This document shows, one piece after another, positions 1 through 5,846 of a stretch of 8,111 nucleotides of DNA. The position numbers and the translations under genes were made by a program. This DNA is from Oscillospiraceae bacterium. Its GTDB lineage: Bacteria; Bacillota; Clostridia; Oscillospirales; Acutalibacteraceae. The stretch spans positions 1 through 8,111 of the forward strand of contig CADBPL010000288.1 of assembly GCA_902796535.1 (NCBI GenBank). Direction: 5' to 3'. The number at the start of each line of letters is the position of its first letter. Positions within the stretch are counted from its first letter, which is position 1. The notes under the pieces are model-generated. The model did no database searches. It was not told the origin of the DNA and was given only the letters and a program-made list of their open reading frames with translations.

Positions 1-2613
1 GGGCTGCACGCCTGCCGCCACTATCTGGTGTCCAATCTGTTTGTGGAGAACGAAACCGTTCAGAAGCTGTATTACGACCTGAAGGTTCCGTCCGACGTGC
101 TGAAAATGTATGACGAGAACGATCGGGAATACAACGACATCCTCACGCGCGTCAACACGGCGGTGAACATGATCGACCTGAGCGTGCCGCGCTCCGAGGC
201 GTTTTACAAAACGGCCGCCGAAGCGCTCGACTGGCTGGAAGAAAACTTCTACGACGGCTTTTGTGAGGATCAGGGCGTGAACGTGATTTGCATCGGCCAC
301 ACGCATATCGATGTGGCGTGGCTGTGGACGCTGGCGCAGACCCGCGAAAAAACGGTGCGCTCTTTTTCCACGGTCGTCGCCATGATGGAAAAATACCCCG
401 AATACAAATTCATGTCCTCTCAGGCGCAGCTGTATCAGTATGTGAAGGAAGACAGCCCGGCGACCTATGAAAAAATCAAAAAGCTCGTCGCCGAAGGCCG
501 CTGGGAGGTGGAAGGCGCCATGTGGGTCGAGGCCGACTGCAACCTCACCTCCGGCGAAAGTCTGGTGCGTCAGGTGCTCTTCGGCAAGCGCTTTTTCCAA
601 AAGGAATTCGGCGTTGACAGCAAGGTGCTCTGGCTGCCCGACGTGTTCGGCTATTCCGCCGCGCTGCCCCAGATCCTGCGCAAGAGCGGCGTGGATAAAT
701 TCGTTACCTCCAAGATCAGCTGGAACGAATACAATATGCTGCCCTGCGACACGTTCCATTGGAGCGGCATCGACGGCACCGAGATTTTTTCTCATTTCCT
801 CACGGCGCAGCGCTTCCGCAAGGGTGAAAAGCCCCGGACGAACACCACCTACACGGCCATGCTCGAGCCGGATTACATCAAGGGCACCTGGAACCGCTAC
901 CAGCAAAAGCATTTGAATAACGAAGTCATCATCACCTTCGGCCACGGCGACGGCGGCGGCGGCCCGATGGAGGAGCATATCGAAACGCACCGCCGCCTGC
1001 AAAAGGGGTTCCCCGGCGTGCCGAACACGAAAATCGAGTTCGCGGGCGACTTTTTGAATCGCGTAAAAGAACGCACGGAAAACAACCCCAAGCTGCCCAA
1101 ATGGGTGGGCGAGCTCTATCTGGAATTCCACCGCGGCACCTACACCTCCAATGCGCTGAACAAGCGCAACAACCGCAAGTGCGAATTCCTGTATCAGAAC
1201 ATGGAGCTGTTTTGCGAAATGGATCGCCTGCTCAGGGGCAAAGCGTACCCGCAGGAGATCATCAACAAGGGTTGGAAATGCATCCTGCTCAACCAGTTCC
1301 ACGACATCATCCCCGGTTCCTCCATTTTTGAGGTCTATGAGGAAAGCACCCGCCAGTATAACGCCATTAAAGAGGCGGGCAACGGTGTGCTGGACGTGGC
1401 ACAGGCCGATTTGCTCAACAACATCGACACGCAGGGCGGCGTCGCCGTGTTCAATCCGCTCTCCTTCACCCACAGCGGCGACGTGGAGCTCGACGGCAGG
1501 CATATTTATGTGCGCGACGTTCCGGCGAAGGGTTGGAAGATCGTGCAGGGTGATGAGAGTCAGGGCACTGTGACCGTTGATGAAAAGCACATGGAAAACA
1601 ATTTCTTCGTGCTGGAATTCGCCGAGGATTATTCCATCCGCCGTCTGTACGACAAGCGCGCCGGGCGCGAGGTGCTCCAAGAGGGCGAACGCGGCAACGT
1701 GCTGGAGGCCTATGAAGACTTCCCGCGGGAATACGACGCGTGGGAGATTTCCTGCTATTACAGAGAAAAACGCCGCGAGATCACCGACGTCAGCGGGGTG
1801 GAGGTGATTGAAGACGGCAGCCGCAAGGGCGTGAAGATCACCCGTAAGTTCCTTCGTTCCGTCATCGAGCAAACGATCTGGTTCTATGGCGACACCGACC
1901 GCATCGATTTTGAAACGGCCGCCGATTGGAACGAGGAGCATCTGCTCATCAAAGCCGCTTTCCCGGTGGCGATCAACGCCGATAAGGCGACCTATGAGAT
2001 CCAGTTCGGCTCCGTGGAGCGCCCCACCCACAGCAACACCAGCTGGGACGCCGCCAAATTTGAAGTCTGCGCCCACAAATATGCCGACCTGTCCGAAACC
2101 GATTACGGCGTAAGCCTGCTCAACGACTGCAAGTACGGCCACGATATTCACAACGGCGTGATGCGCCTGACGCTTATCAAGTGCGCGACGAGCCCGAATA
2201 TCCATGCCGACCGCTGCCATCACGATTTCACCTATGCTTTGCGGCCCCACGTCGGTTCGTTCCGTCACGCGGGCACCGTGGAAGCGGCGTATGATCTGAA
2301 TAATCCCTTGCGCGCCTACCGCGTCGGCCGGCAGAGCGGCTCGCTGCCCGAAAGCTTCAGCCTTGTTTCCTGCTCGGCGCAAAACGTTGTGGTCGACACC
2401 GTGAAGAAGGCGGAGGACAGCGACAGCACCGTGGTGCGCCTGTATGAAAGCTGGAACAAGCGCGGCGATGCGACGCTCACCTTCGGCGTCCCGTTTGCCA
2501 AAGCCTGGCTGTGCGACCTGATGGAAAACGAGCTGGAAGAGCTGCCGCTGAACGAAAACAGCGTCACCGTGCCCGTCAAGCCGTTCGAGATCATCACCGT
2601 CAAGCTGAAATAA
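1..2613 (+). CDS. Alpha-mannosidase, glycoside hydrolase family 38 (5' partial)
   Basis: Retaining, zinc-dependent alpha-mannosidase that removes alpha-linked mannose from oligosaccharides, probably in the cytoplasm. The frame is open to the window edge: codons before the GTG at 28 read on as coding (GLHACRHYLV), so the true start is upstream and that GTG is probably internal. Counting from that GTG, the catalytic domain starts with GHTHIDVAW (zinc ligands H93 and D95), then WLPDVFGY (D205, expected nucleophile and zinc ligand), GHGDGGGG (about 304-311, D308 a candidate acid/base) and NQFHDIIPGSS (H425, zinc ligand). The middle helical region carries the typical GELYLEFHRGTYTS stretch, and about 450-861 is the C-terminal beta-sandwich. 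Family members with a long N-terminal region before the HTHIDVAW motif, like cytosolic MAN2C1, run to about 1,000 residues, so roughly 150 may be missing. All catalytic motifs are intact. Its operon partners would lie to the left; to the right it meets a convergent lipoprotein gene. Confidence 0.95.
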   Translation, partial: GLHACRHYLVSNLFVENETVQKLYYDLKVPSDVLKMYDENDREYNDILTRVNTAVNMIDLSVPRSEAFYKTAAEALDWLEENFYDGFCEDQGVNVICIGHTHIDVAWLWTLAQTREKTVRSFSTVVAMMEKYPEYKFMSSQAQLYQYVKEDSPATYEKIKKLVAEGRWEVEGAMWVEADCNLTSGESLVRQVLFGKRFFQKEFGVDSKVLWLPDVFGYSAALPQILRKSGVDKFVTSKISWNEYNMLPCDTFHWSGIDGTEIFSHFLTAQRFRKGEKPRTNTTYTAMLEPDYIKGTWNRYQQKHLNNEVIITFGHGDGGGGPMEEHIETHRRLQKGFPGVPNTKIEFAGDFLNRVKERTENNPKLPKWVGELYLEFHRGTYTSNALNKRNNRKCEFLYQNMELFCEMDRLLRGKAYPQEIINKGWKCILLNQFHDIIPGSSIFEVYEESTRQYNAIKEAGNGVLDVAQADLLNNIDTQGGVAVFNPLSFTHSGDVELDGRHIYVRDVPAKGWKIVQGDESQGTVTVDEKHMENNFFVLEFAEDYSIRRLYDKRAGREVLQEGERGNVLEAYEDFPREYDAWEISCYYREKRREITDVSGVEVIEDGSRKGVKITRKFLRSVIEQTIWFYGDTDRIDFETAADWNEEHLLIKAAFPVAINADKATYEIQFGSVERPTHSNTSWDAAKFEVCAHKYADLSETDYGVSLLNDCKYGHDIHNGVMRLTLIKCATSPNIHADRCHHDFTYALRPHVGSFRHAGTVEAAYDLNNPLRAYRVGRQSGSLPESFSLVSCSAQNVVVDTVKKAEDSDSTVVRLYESWNKRGDATLTFGVPFAKAWLCDLMENELEELPLNENSVTVPVKPFEIITVKLK

Positions 2614-2626
2614 CCGAAAAATAACA

Positions 2627-2657
2627 GCAGCCGGGCACATTGATTGTGTCCGGCTGC
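2627..2657. terminator. Shared (bidirectional) hairpin terminator between convergent genes
   Basis: A 13-bp stem, GCAGCCGGGCACA (2627-2639) with TGTGTCCGGCTGC (2645-2657), closes a TTGAT loop. One pair is a G-U wobble read on the plus strand and becomes an A-C mismatch on the minus strand. Leftward, the stem is followed by TGTTATTTTTC, a good U-tract for ending the lipoprotein transcript. Rightward, the T-run is weaker and delayed (CGGCTTTGG, then GGTTTTATT). It lies 13 bases after the alpha-mannosidase stop and 17 bases beyond the lipoprotein stop, so it most likely serves both genes. Confidence 0.8.
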
Positions 2658-2674
2658 CGGCTTTGGTGATGGTT

Positions 2675-3121
2675 TTATTCGGTGACTTCGGCTGTTGTTT
2701 TGGCCGCTTTTTTGGGGGCTCCTTCGGGCGCCTGCCCTAAATAAATGATCCTGCCCTTGGCAGCGTCCGACTCAATATCAAGGCCTTCAAAATCCTGATA
2801 GGAGCCGTCTTCAAAAAGAAGGCGGATGTCGTATTTGCAGTTTGCGTCCATCGGGTAGGTGATTTCCGTGCCCATGTTGTTGTGCAGATAGTCCTGCGAC
2901 AGGATGTTGTCGCTCCATTGATCGGTGCCGGTGCGCTTGTAATACAGCTTTGTGGCGTCTTTTCCGGTCACGTTGGCAACGGTTGCTCTGCCGTATCGGA
3001 TGGAGATGTCCTCACCATCGTCCACGTCTGTACTGTCGATTTTGCTTCCGGAGCAGGCGGTGACCGAGAACAGGCAGATCACGGCCAGCAAAGCGGCCAG
3101 AAGCTTTTGGATTGTTTTCAT
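2675..3121 (-). CDS. Small secreted lipoprotein of unknown function
   Basis: A 148-residue protein with a classic lipoprotein signal: Lys at positions 3 and 6, a hydrophobic core (about 7-19), and the lipobox VTAC with lipidated Cys23. It should therefore be anchored to the outer face of the membrane with a 126-residue mature chain. The ATG at 3121 was chosen because an AGGAGT ribosome binding site lies 7 bases upstream (3129-3134); a longer in-frame extension to 3187 would run through the promoter and lacks a signal-peptide start. The mature part begins with an acidic Ser/Asp linker (24-38), followed by one probable beta-sandwich module. Landmarks are TKLYYKRTGTDQWSDNIL (57-74, W69), an NMGTEITYP turn (82-90), YDIRLLFEDGSY (97-108) and FEGLDI (111-116). 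The end (132-148) is a low-complexity Ala/Lys/Thr/Glu tail. I cannot name the family; the pattern resembles small Ig-like modules in other secreted bacterial proteins, an impression and not an assignment. It is transcribed alone, divergent from the aminotransferase. Confidence 0.85.
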   Translation of the reverse strand: MKTIQKLLAALLAVICLFSVTACSGSKIDSTDVDDGEDISIRYGRATVANVTGKDATKLYYKRTGTDQWSDNILSQDYLHNNMGTEITYPMDANCKYDIRLLFEDGSYQDFEGLDIESDAAKGRIIYLGQAPEGAPKKAAKTTAEVTE

Positions 3122-3158
3122 GCTGAATACTCCTTTGTTCAATGTTGTTCGTGTATTC

Positions 3159-3187
3159 ATTCTATCATTCCCGCTATGAAAATGCAA
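3159..3187 (-). promoter_or_regulatory. Promoter of the lipoprotein gene
   Basis: Read on the minus strand, TTGCAT (3187-3182) and TAGAAT (3164-3159) are separated by exactly 17 bases. The -10 has one mismatch to TATAAT and the -35 keeps TTG. The expected transcript start is near 3152, giving a leader of about 30 bases containing the AGGAGT ribosome binding site. The -35 matches only three of six bases, so a moderate-strength promoter is the fair reading. Confidence 0.55.
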
Positions 3188-3195
3188 TAAAAAGC

Positions 3196-3223
3196 TTGAA
3201 AAAAGTGCGGACTATGTTATAAT
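3196..3223 (+). promoter_or_regulatory. Promoter of the aminotransferase-trpS operon (extended -10)
   Basis: TTGAAA (3196-3201) and a perfect TATAAT (3218-3223) with a 16-base spacer. The bases TG at 3215-3216 stand one base before the -10, making an extended -10 element (TGTTATAAT). The transcript should begin near 3230, leaving an untranslated leader of only about 19 bases before the GTG at 3249. Its -35 lies 8 bases from the -35 of the opposing lipoprotein promoter. Confidence 0.8.
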
Positions 3224-3248
3224 CAACCTATATTTTATTCAGAAGAGA

Positions 3249-4442
3249 GTGATCATTACGGACTACCAGTTTTCCGATCGTGTTTCCGGCCTTCAGCCTT
3301 CGCTGATCCGTGAATTTTTCAAGTACAACGGCCTGCCGGGCTATATGCCTTTTTCGGCGGGCAACCCTTCGGCCGAAACGTTCCCGGTGAAGGCCATCGA
3401 AGAGATCGCCGCCGATATTTTCAAAAATCACCCTGTGACCGCTTTGCAGTACGGCATCACCGAGGGCTATACGCCCCTGCGTGAAACGCTGAAAAAATTC
3501 AGCCGCGACCGTTACGGCATCGGCGCCGAAAACGATGAACTGATCATCACCTCCGGCTCCCAGCAGATCATGTACCTGTCCACCAAGGTGTTGGTCAACG
3601 AGGGCGACACCGTGCTGGTCGAGAATCCGTCCTTTGTCGGTTCGCTCAACGCCTTCCGCTCCTTCGGCGCGAAGCTGGTCGGTGTGCCGATGGAAAGCGA
3701 CGGCGTCGACGTGGCCGCTTTGGAGCAGGCGATGAAAACGGAAAAGAATATCCGCTTTTTCTATACCATCCCCAACTTCCAGAATCCCTCCGGCGCGACC
3801 ATGTCGTGGGAAAAGCGCAAGGCAGTCTATGCGCTGGCCAAACAGTACGGCGTGCTGATCATCGAGGATAACCCCTACGGTGAGCTGCGCGTGGCAGGGG
3901 AGGATATCCCGCCCATCAAGTCGCTGGATGAGGACGGGCTGGTGATCTATGCCGGATCCTTCTCCAAGGTGCTCGCGCCCGGCATCCGCATCGGTTACTG
4001 TGTGGCGCCCAAGCCCATCGTTGCCAAAATCACGGTGGGCAAGCAGGTGTCCGACGTGCACACCCCCGTGTTCTCCCAGATGCTGGTGGATGAATGGATG
4101 AAGCGGTACAGCATCGAAGAGCATATCGCGTCGCTGCGTTCGGTTTATCGCCACAAGCTCGACCTGATGTGCGACCTTGTTGAAGAAAAGCTGAGCCGAT
4201 TCGTCACCTACACCCGTCCGGAAGGCGGCCTGTTCGTTTGGTGCCGCCTCAACGACCACATTCCCATGCAGGAATTCTGCACCAAAGCCGTTGCCAACAA
4301 GGTCACCATCGTGCCCGGCTCGGCGTTTTTGCCCAACGACACCGATACGACCCAGTGCTTCCGCATGAATTTCTCGACCCCGACCGACGATCAGATCCGG
4401 CAGGGGATGGATATTCTGGCCGATCTGGCGGCGCAATATTAA
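3249..4442 (+). CDS. PLP-dependent aminotransferase, class I/II (fold type I)
   Basis: Cytoplasmic transaminase using pyridoxal phosphate, 397 residues, close to the usual length. It resembles the aminotransferase part of MocR/2-aminoadipate transaminase (LysN)-type proteins, but without the N-terminal winged-helix domain, so it is an enzyme rather than a regulator. Visible landmarks: FSAGNPSAETFP near the N-terminus, QYGITEGYTPLRE (substrate and PLP region), IPNFQNPSG, EDNPYGELR with D207 (pyridine-nitrogen contact) and Y210, YAGSFSKVLAPGIRIGY with K240 as the Schiff-base lysine, and CFRMNFSTP with R372 as the carboxylate-binding arginine. All key residues are present. The amino-acid substrate cannot be read from the sequence; branched-chain, aromatic or 2-aminoadipate are all possible. 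The start is uncertain: the only ordinary start codon is GTG at 3249, with a purine-rich AGAAG just 3 bases upstream. It is first in an apparent operon with trpS, 37 bases downstream. Confidence 0.92.
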   Translation: MIITDYQFSDRVSGLQPSLIREFFKYNGLPGYMPFSAGNPSAETFPVKAIEEIAADIFKNHPVTALQYGITEGYTPLRETLKKFSRDRYGIGAENDELIITSGSQQIMYLSTKVLVNEGDTVLVENPSFVGSLNAFRSFGAKLVGVPMESDGVDVAALEQAMKTEKNIRFFYTIPNFQNPSGATMSWEKRKAVYALAKQYGVLIIEDNPYGELRVAGEDIPPIKSLDEDGLVIYAGSFSKVLAPGIRIGYCVAPKPIVAKITVGKQVSDVHTPVFSQMLVDEWMKRYSIEEHIASLRSVYRHKLDLMCDLVEEKLSRFVTYTRPEGGLFVWCRLNDHIPMQEFCTKAVANKVTIVPGSAFLPNDTDTTQCFRMNFSTPTDDQIRQGMDILADLAAQY

Positions 4443-4443
4443 A

Positions 4444-4464
4444 GCGAACGCGACGCGCGTTTGC
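4444..4464 (+). promoter_or_regulatory. Intercistronic hairpin just before the trpS ribosome binding site
   Basis: A 9-bp stem, GCGAACGCG (4444-4452) with CGCGTTTGC (4456-4464) around an ACG loop, containing one G-U wobble. It starts one base after the aminotransferase stop codon and ends directly against the trpS ribosome binding site AAAGGAG (4465-4471). No U-tract follows, so it is not an intrinsic terminator. It could act as an RNA-processing or 3'-stability element, or influence trpS translation; the sequence alone does not decide. Confidence 0.45.
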
Positions 4465-4479
4465 AAAGGAGAAAATAAC

Positions 4480-5490
4480 ATGGAAAATACAGCGGCTCAG
4501 CGTAAGCCCCGCGTTTTAAGCCTGATCCAGCCCACCTCCGTGCCGACCCTCGGCAATTACCTCGGCGCGCTCAAAAACTGGAAAAAGATGAGCGCCGACA
4601 ACGACTGCCTGTTCGGCGTGGCCGACCTGCACGCCATCACCGTGCGGCAGGAGCCGGCGCAGTTCCGCAAACAATCAACCGAAATGTTCGCCCTGCTGCT
4701 GGCGATCGGTCTTGACCCGGAACAGAGCATCGTGTTCATGCAAAGCCATGTGCCCCAGCACGCCCAGCTCGGCTGGCTGCTCAACTGCTACACCCAGTTC
4801 GGCGAGGCGGCGCGCATGACGCAGTTTAAAGAAAAAAGCCAGAAGCACGCCGATAACGTCAACGTCGGCCTGTTCGCTTACCCGACACTTATGGCGGCCG
4901 ATATTCTGCTGTATCAGGCCAACTTCGTGCCTGTCGGCGCCGATCAGAAGCAGCATCTGGAGCTGACCCGCAACATTGCCGAACGGTTCAACGGCGTTTA
5001 CGGCAGCACCTTCACCGTGCCGGAGCCGTATATCGGGCAGGTTGGCGCAAGGGTCATGTCGCTGCAGAACCCGACGCAGAAAATGTCCAAGTCCGACCCC
5101 AACCCCAAGGCGTCGGTCATGCTGCTGGATACGCCGGATCAGATCATGAAAAAATTCAAGAGTGCCGTGACCGATTCCGAGGCTGTGGTGCGCTGCGCGC
5201 CGGGCAAGGACGGCATCAATAATCTGCTTGCCATCTACACCTGCTGCACGGGCAAAACCATGGAAGAAGCCGAAGCCGAGTTTGCCGGCAAGGGCTACGG
5301 CGAATTTAAGACGGCTGTCGCGGAAGCGGTGATCGAGGAGCTGCGCCCCGTGCAGCAGAGCTTTGAACGCGTGATCGGCGACAAGGCTTATATTGAGGAA
5401 TGTATGAAGAAGGGCGCGGAATCCGCTTCCCGCCTTGCACAGCGCACGCTGAGCAAGTGCATGAAGAAAATCGGATTCAAACAAATTTGA
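4480..5490 (+). CDS. trpS: Tryptophanyl-tRNA synthetase (TrpRS)
   Basis: Charges tRNA-Trp with tryptophan using ATP; a cytoplasmic class I aminoacyl-tRNA synthetase, normally a homodimer. The 336 residues match the usual bacterial TrpRS length. The HIGH-equivalent motif is TLGNY (23-27) within SLIQPTSVPTLGNYLGALKNW, and the second ATP signature is KMSKS (201-205), followed by DPN. Between them lie DLHAIT, the AADILLYQANFVPVGADQKQHLELTR stretch typical of bacterial TrpRS, and PEPYI. The start ATG has an AAAGGAG ribosome binding site 8 bases upstream. It follows the aminotransferase by 37 bases and has no separate promoter that I can see, so it is probably co-transcribed. No T-box leader precedes it. 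Only an AT-only inverted repeat follows the stop, so transcription may run on towards rpsU. Confidence 0.97.
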   Translation: MENTAAQRKPRVLSLIQPTSVPTLGNYLGALKNWKKMSADNDCLFGVADLHAITVRQEPAQFRKQSTEMFALLLAIGLDPEQSIVFMQSHVPQHAQLGWLLNCYTQFGEAARMTQFKEKSQKHADNVNVGLFAYPTLMAADILLYQANFVPVGADQKQHLELTRNIAERFNGVYGSTFTVPEPYIGQVGARVMSLQNPTQKMSKSDPNPKASVMLLDTPDQIMKKFKSAVTDSEAVVRCAPGKDGINNLLAIYTCCTGKTMEEAEAEFAGKGYGEFKTAVAEAVIEELRPVQQSFERVIGDKAYIEECMKKGAESASRLAQRTLSKCMKKIGFKQI

Positions 5491-5505
5491 TTTTTAACTA
5501 AAAAT
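5490..5505 (+). repeat. AT-only inverted repeat after trpS, overlapping a possible UP element
   Basis: ATTTTTA (5490-5496) and TAAAAAT (5499-5505) form a 7-bp A/T stem around AC. It has no G-C pairs and is therefore a poor terminator. The wider A/T-rich tract from 5491 to 5518 lies directly upstream of the rpsU -35 box, where it could act as an UP element that raises promoter strength. The second role is an inference from position and composition. Confidence 0.35.
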
Positions 5506-5518
5506 TAAAAAATTCATA

Positions 5519-5548
5519 TTGACAACAGACGCAGGGCTGTTATATAAT
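5519..5548 (+). promoter_or_regulatory. Strong promoter of rpsU
   Basis: Perfect TTGACA (5519-5524) and perfect TATAAT (5543-5548), spaced by 18 bases, one more than ideal. An A/T-rich tract stands directly upstream. Transcription should start near 5555, giving a leader of about 50 bases. This is the best-matching promoter in the window, as expected for a ribosomal protein gene. Confidence 0.88.
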
Positions 5549-5566
5549 GTTGAACATACAATAGAG

Positions 5567-5596
5567 AATTTGCCCCTGCAAATTGCGGAGGGAGGG
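5567..5596 (+). promoter_or_regulatory. rpsU leader hairpin and doubled ribosome binding site
   Basis: AATTTGC (5567-5573) and GCAAATT (5578-5584) form a perfect 7-bp stem around a CCCT loop. Two bases later come two overlapping Shine-Dalgarno-like blocks, GGAGG (5587-5591) and GGAGGG (5591-5596). The second is 7 bases from the rpsU ATG and is the likely functional site. The CCCT loop is complementary to AGGG, which occurs at both 5589-5592 and 5593-5596, so loop-to-site pairing is conceivable although sterically tight. Confidence 0.5.
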
Positions 5597-5603
5597 AATG
5601 TAA

Positions 5604-5780
5604 ATGAGCAAGGTAGAAGTCAAAGAAAACGAATCCTTAGACAGCGCACTCAGAAGATTCAAAAGACAGACCTCGAGAGACGGCGTCATCCAGGAAGTTC
5701 GTAAAAGAGAACACTATGAAAAGCCCTCTGTTAAGAGAAAGAAAAAATCAGAGGCCGCTCGTAAGCGCAAGTATAAGTAA
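5604..5780 (+). CDS. rpsU: 30S ribosomal protein S21
   Basis: A 58-residue, highly basic protein of the small ribosomal subunit, which in well-studied bacteria helps initiation near the 3' end of 16S rRNA. The sequence shows the family pattern: MSKVEVKENESLDSALRRFKRQ at the start, the central VIQEVRKREHYEKPS, and a Lys/Arg-rich tail (VKRKKKSEAARKRKYK). Length is normal for bacterial S21. The ATG at 5604 is supported by GGAGGG 7 bases upstream; an ATG at 5598 is followed immediately by TAA and cannot encode it. The gene ends with tandem stops (TAA TGA). Codon use differs from the GC-rich neighbours: arginine is mostly AGA or CGT, and the gene is clearly richer in A/T, which fits a highly expressed conserved gene and is no sign of transfer. 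It has its own strong promoter and terminator. Confidence 0.97.
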   Translation: MSKVEVKENESLDSALRRFKRQTSRDGVIQEVRKREHYEKPSVKRKKKSEAARKRKYK

Positions 5781-5788
5781 TGACAAAG

Positions 5789-5821
5789 GGACGGGCAAGT
5801 GTTGCTCGTCCTTTTTCTTTC
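5789..5821 (+). terminator. Intrinsic terminator after rpsU
   Basis: A 10-bp stem, GGACGGGCAA (5789-5798) with TTGCTCGTCC (5802-5811) around a GTG loop, contains one G-U wobble and is followed by the T-run TTTTTCTTTC. A's before the stem can also pair with the first T's. It begins 8 bases after the rpsU stop. The next gene starts only 26 bases beyond it, so partial read-through probably feeds the peptidase gene. Confidence 0.9.
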
Positions 5822-5846
5822 AAGCAGGTGGAAAGGATTGGGATCA

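Noticed and set aside
288..2113. Several 60-150 codon open frames in other frames inside the alpha-mannosidase
   Set aside because: All are out-of-frame shadows of a continuous GH38 reading frame with intact catalytic motifs; no evidence of nested genes.
3122..3187. A 22-codon N-terminal extension of the lipoprotein
   Set aside because: It would cover the ribosome binding site and the -10 and reach the -35 of the promoter, and the internal ATG begins an ideal lipoprotein signal peptide.
2882..3190. A 102-codon rightward open frame opposite the lipoprotein gene
   Set aside because: It has no recognisable motif or ribosome binding site and runs antisense to a protein with a clear signal peptide and lipobox.
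3228..4481. A 417-codon open frame on the minus strand covering the whole aminotransferase gene
   Set aside because: It is the antisense shadow of a clearly identified enzyme. Its His/Asp/Arg/Gly-rich composition is typical of antisense frames in GC-rich genes, it shows no family motif, and it has no ribosome binding site or promoter of its own.
4675..5484. A 269-codon open frame on the minus strand inside trpS
   Set aside because: An antisense shadow of trpS with biased composition, no motif and no start signals.
5519..5704. A 61-codon open frame overlapping rpsU in another frame
   Set aside because: It begins at a TTG inside the promoter -35 box and overlaps the unmistakable S21 gene out of frame.
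5799..5846. A 16-codon N-terminal extension of the peptidase starting at GTG 5799
   Set aside because: The GTG lies in the loop of the rpsU terminator and has no ribosome binding site, while the ATG at 5847 has AAAGGA at good spacing.
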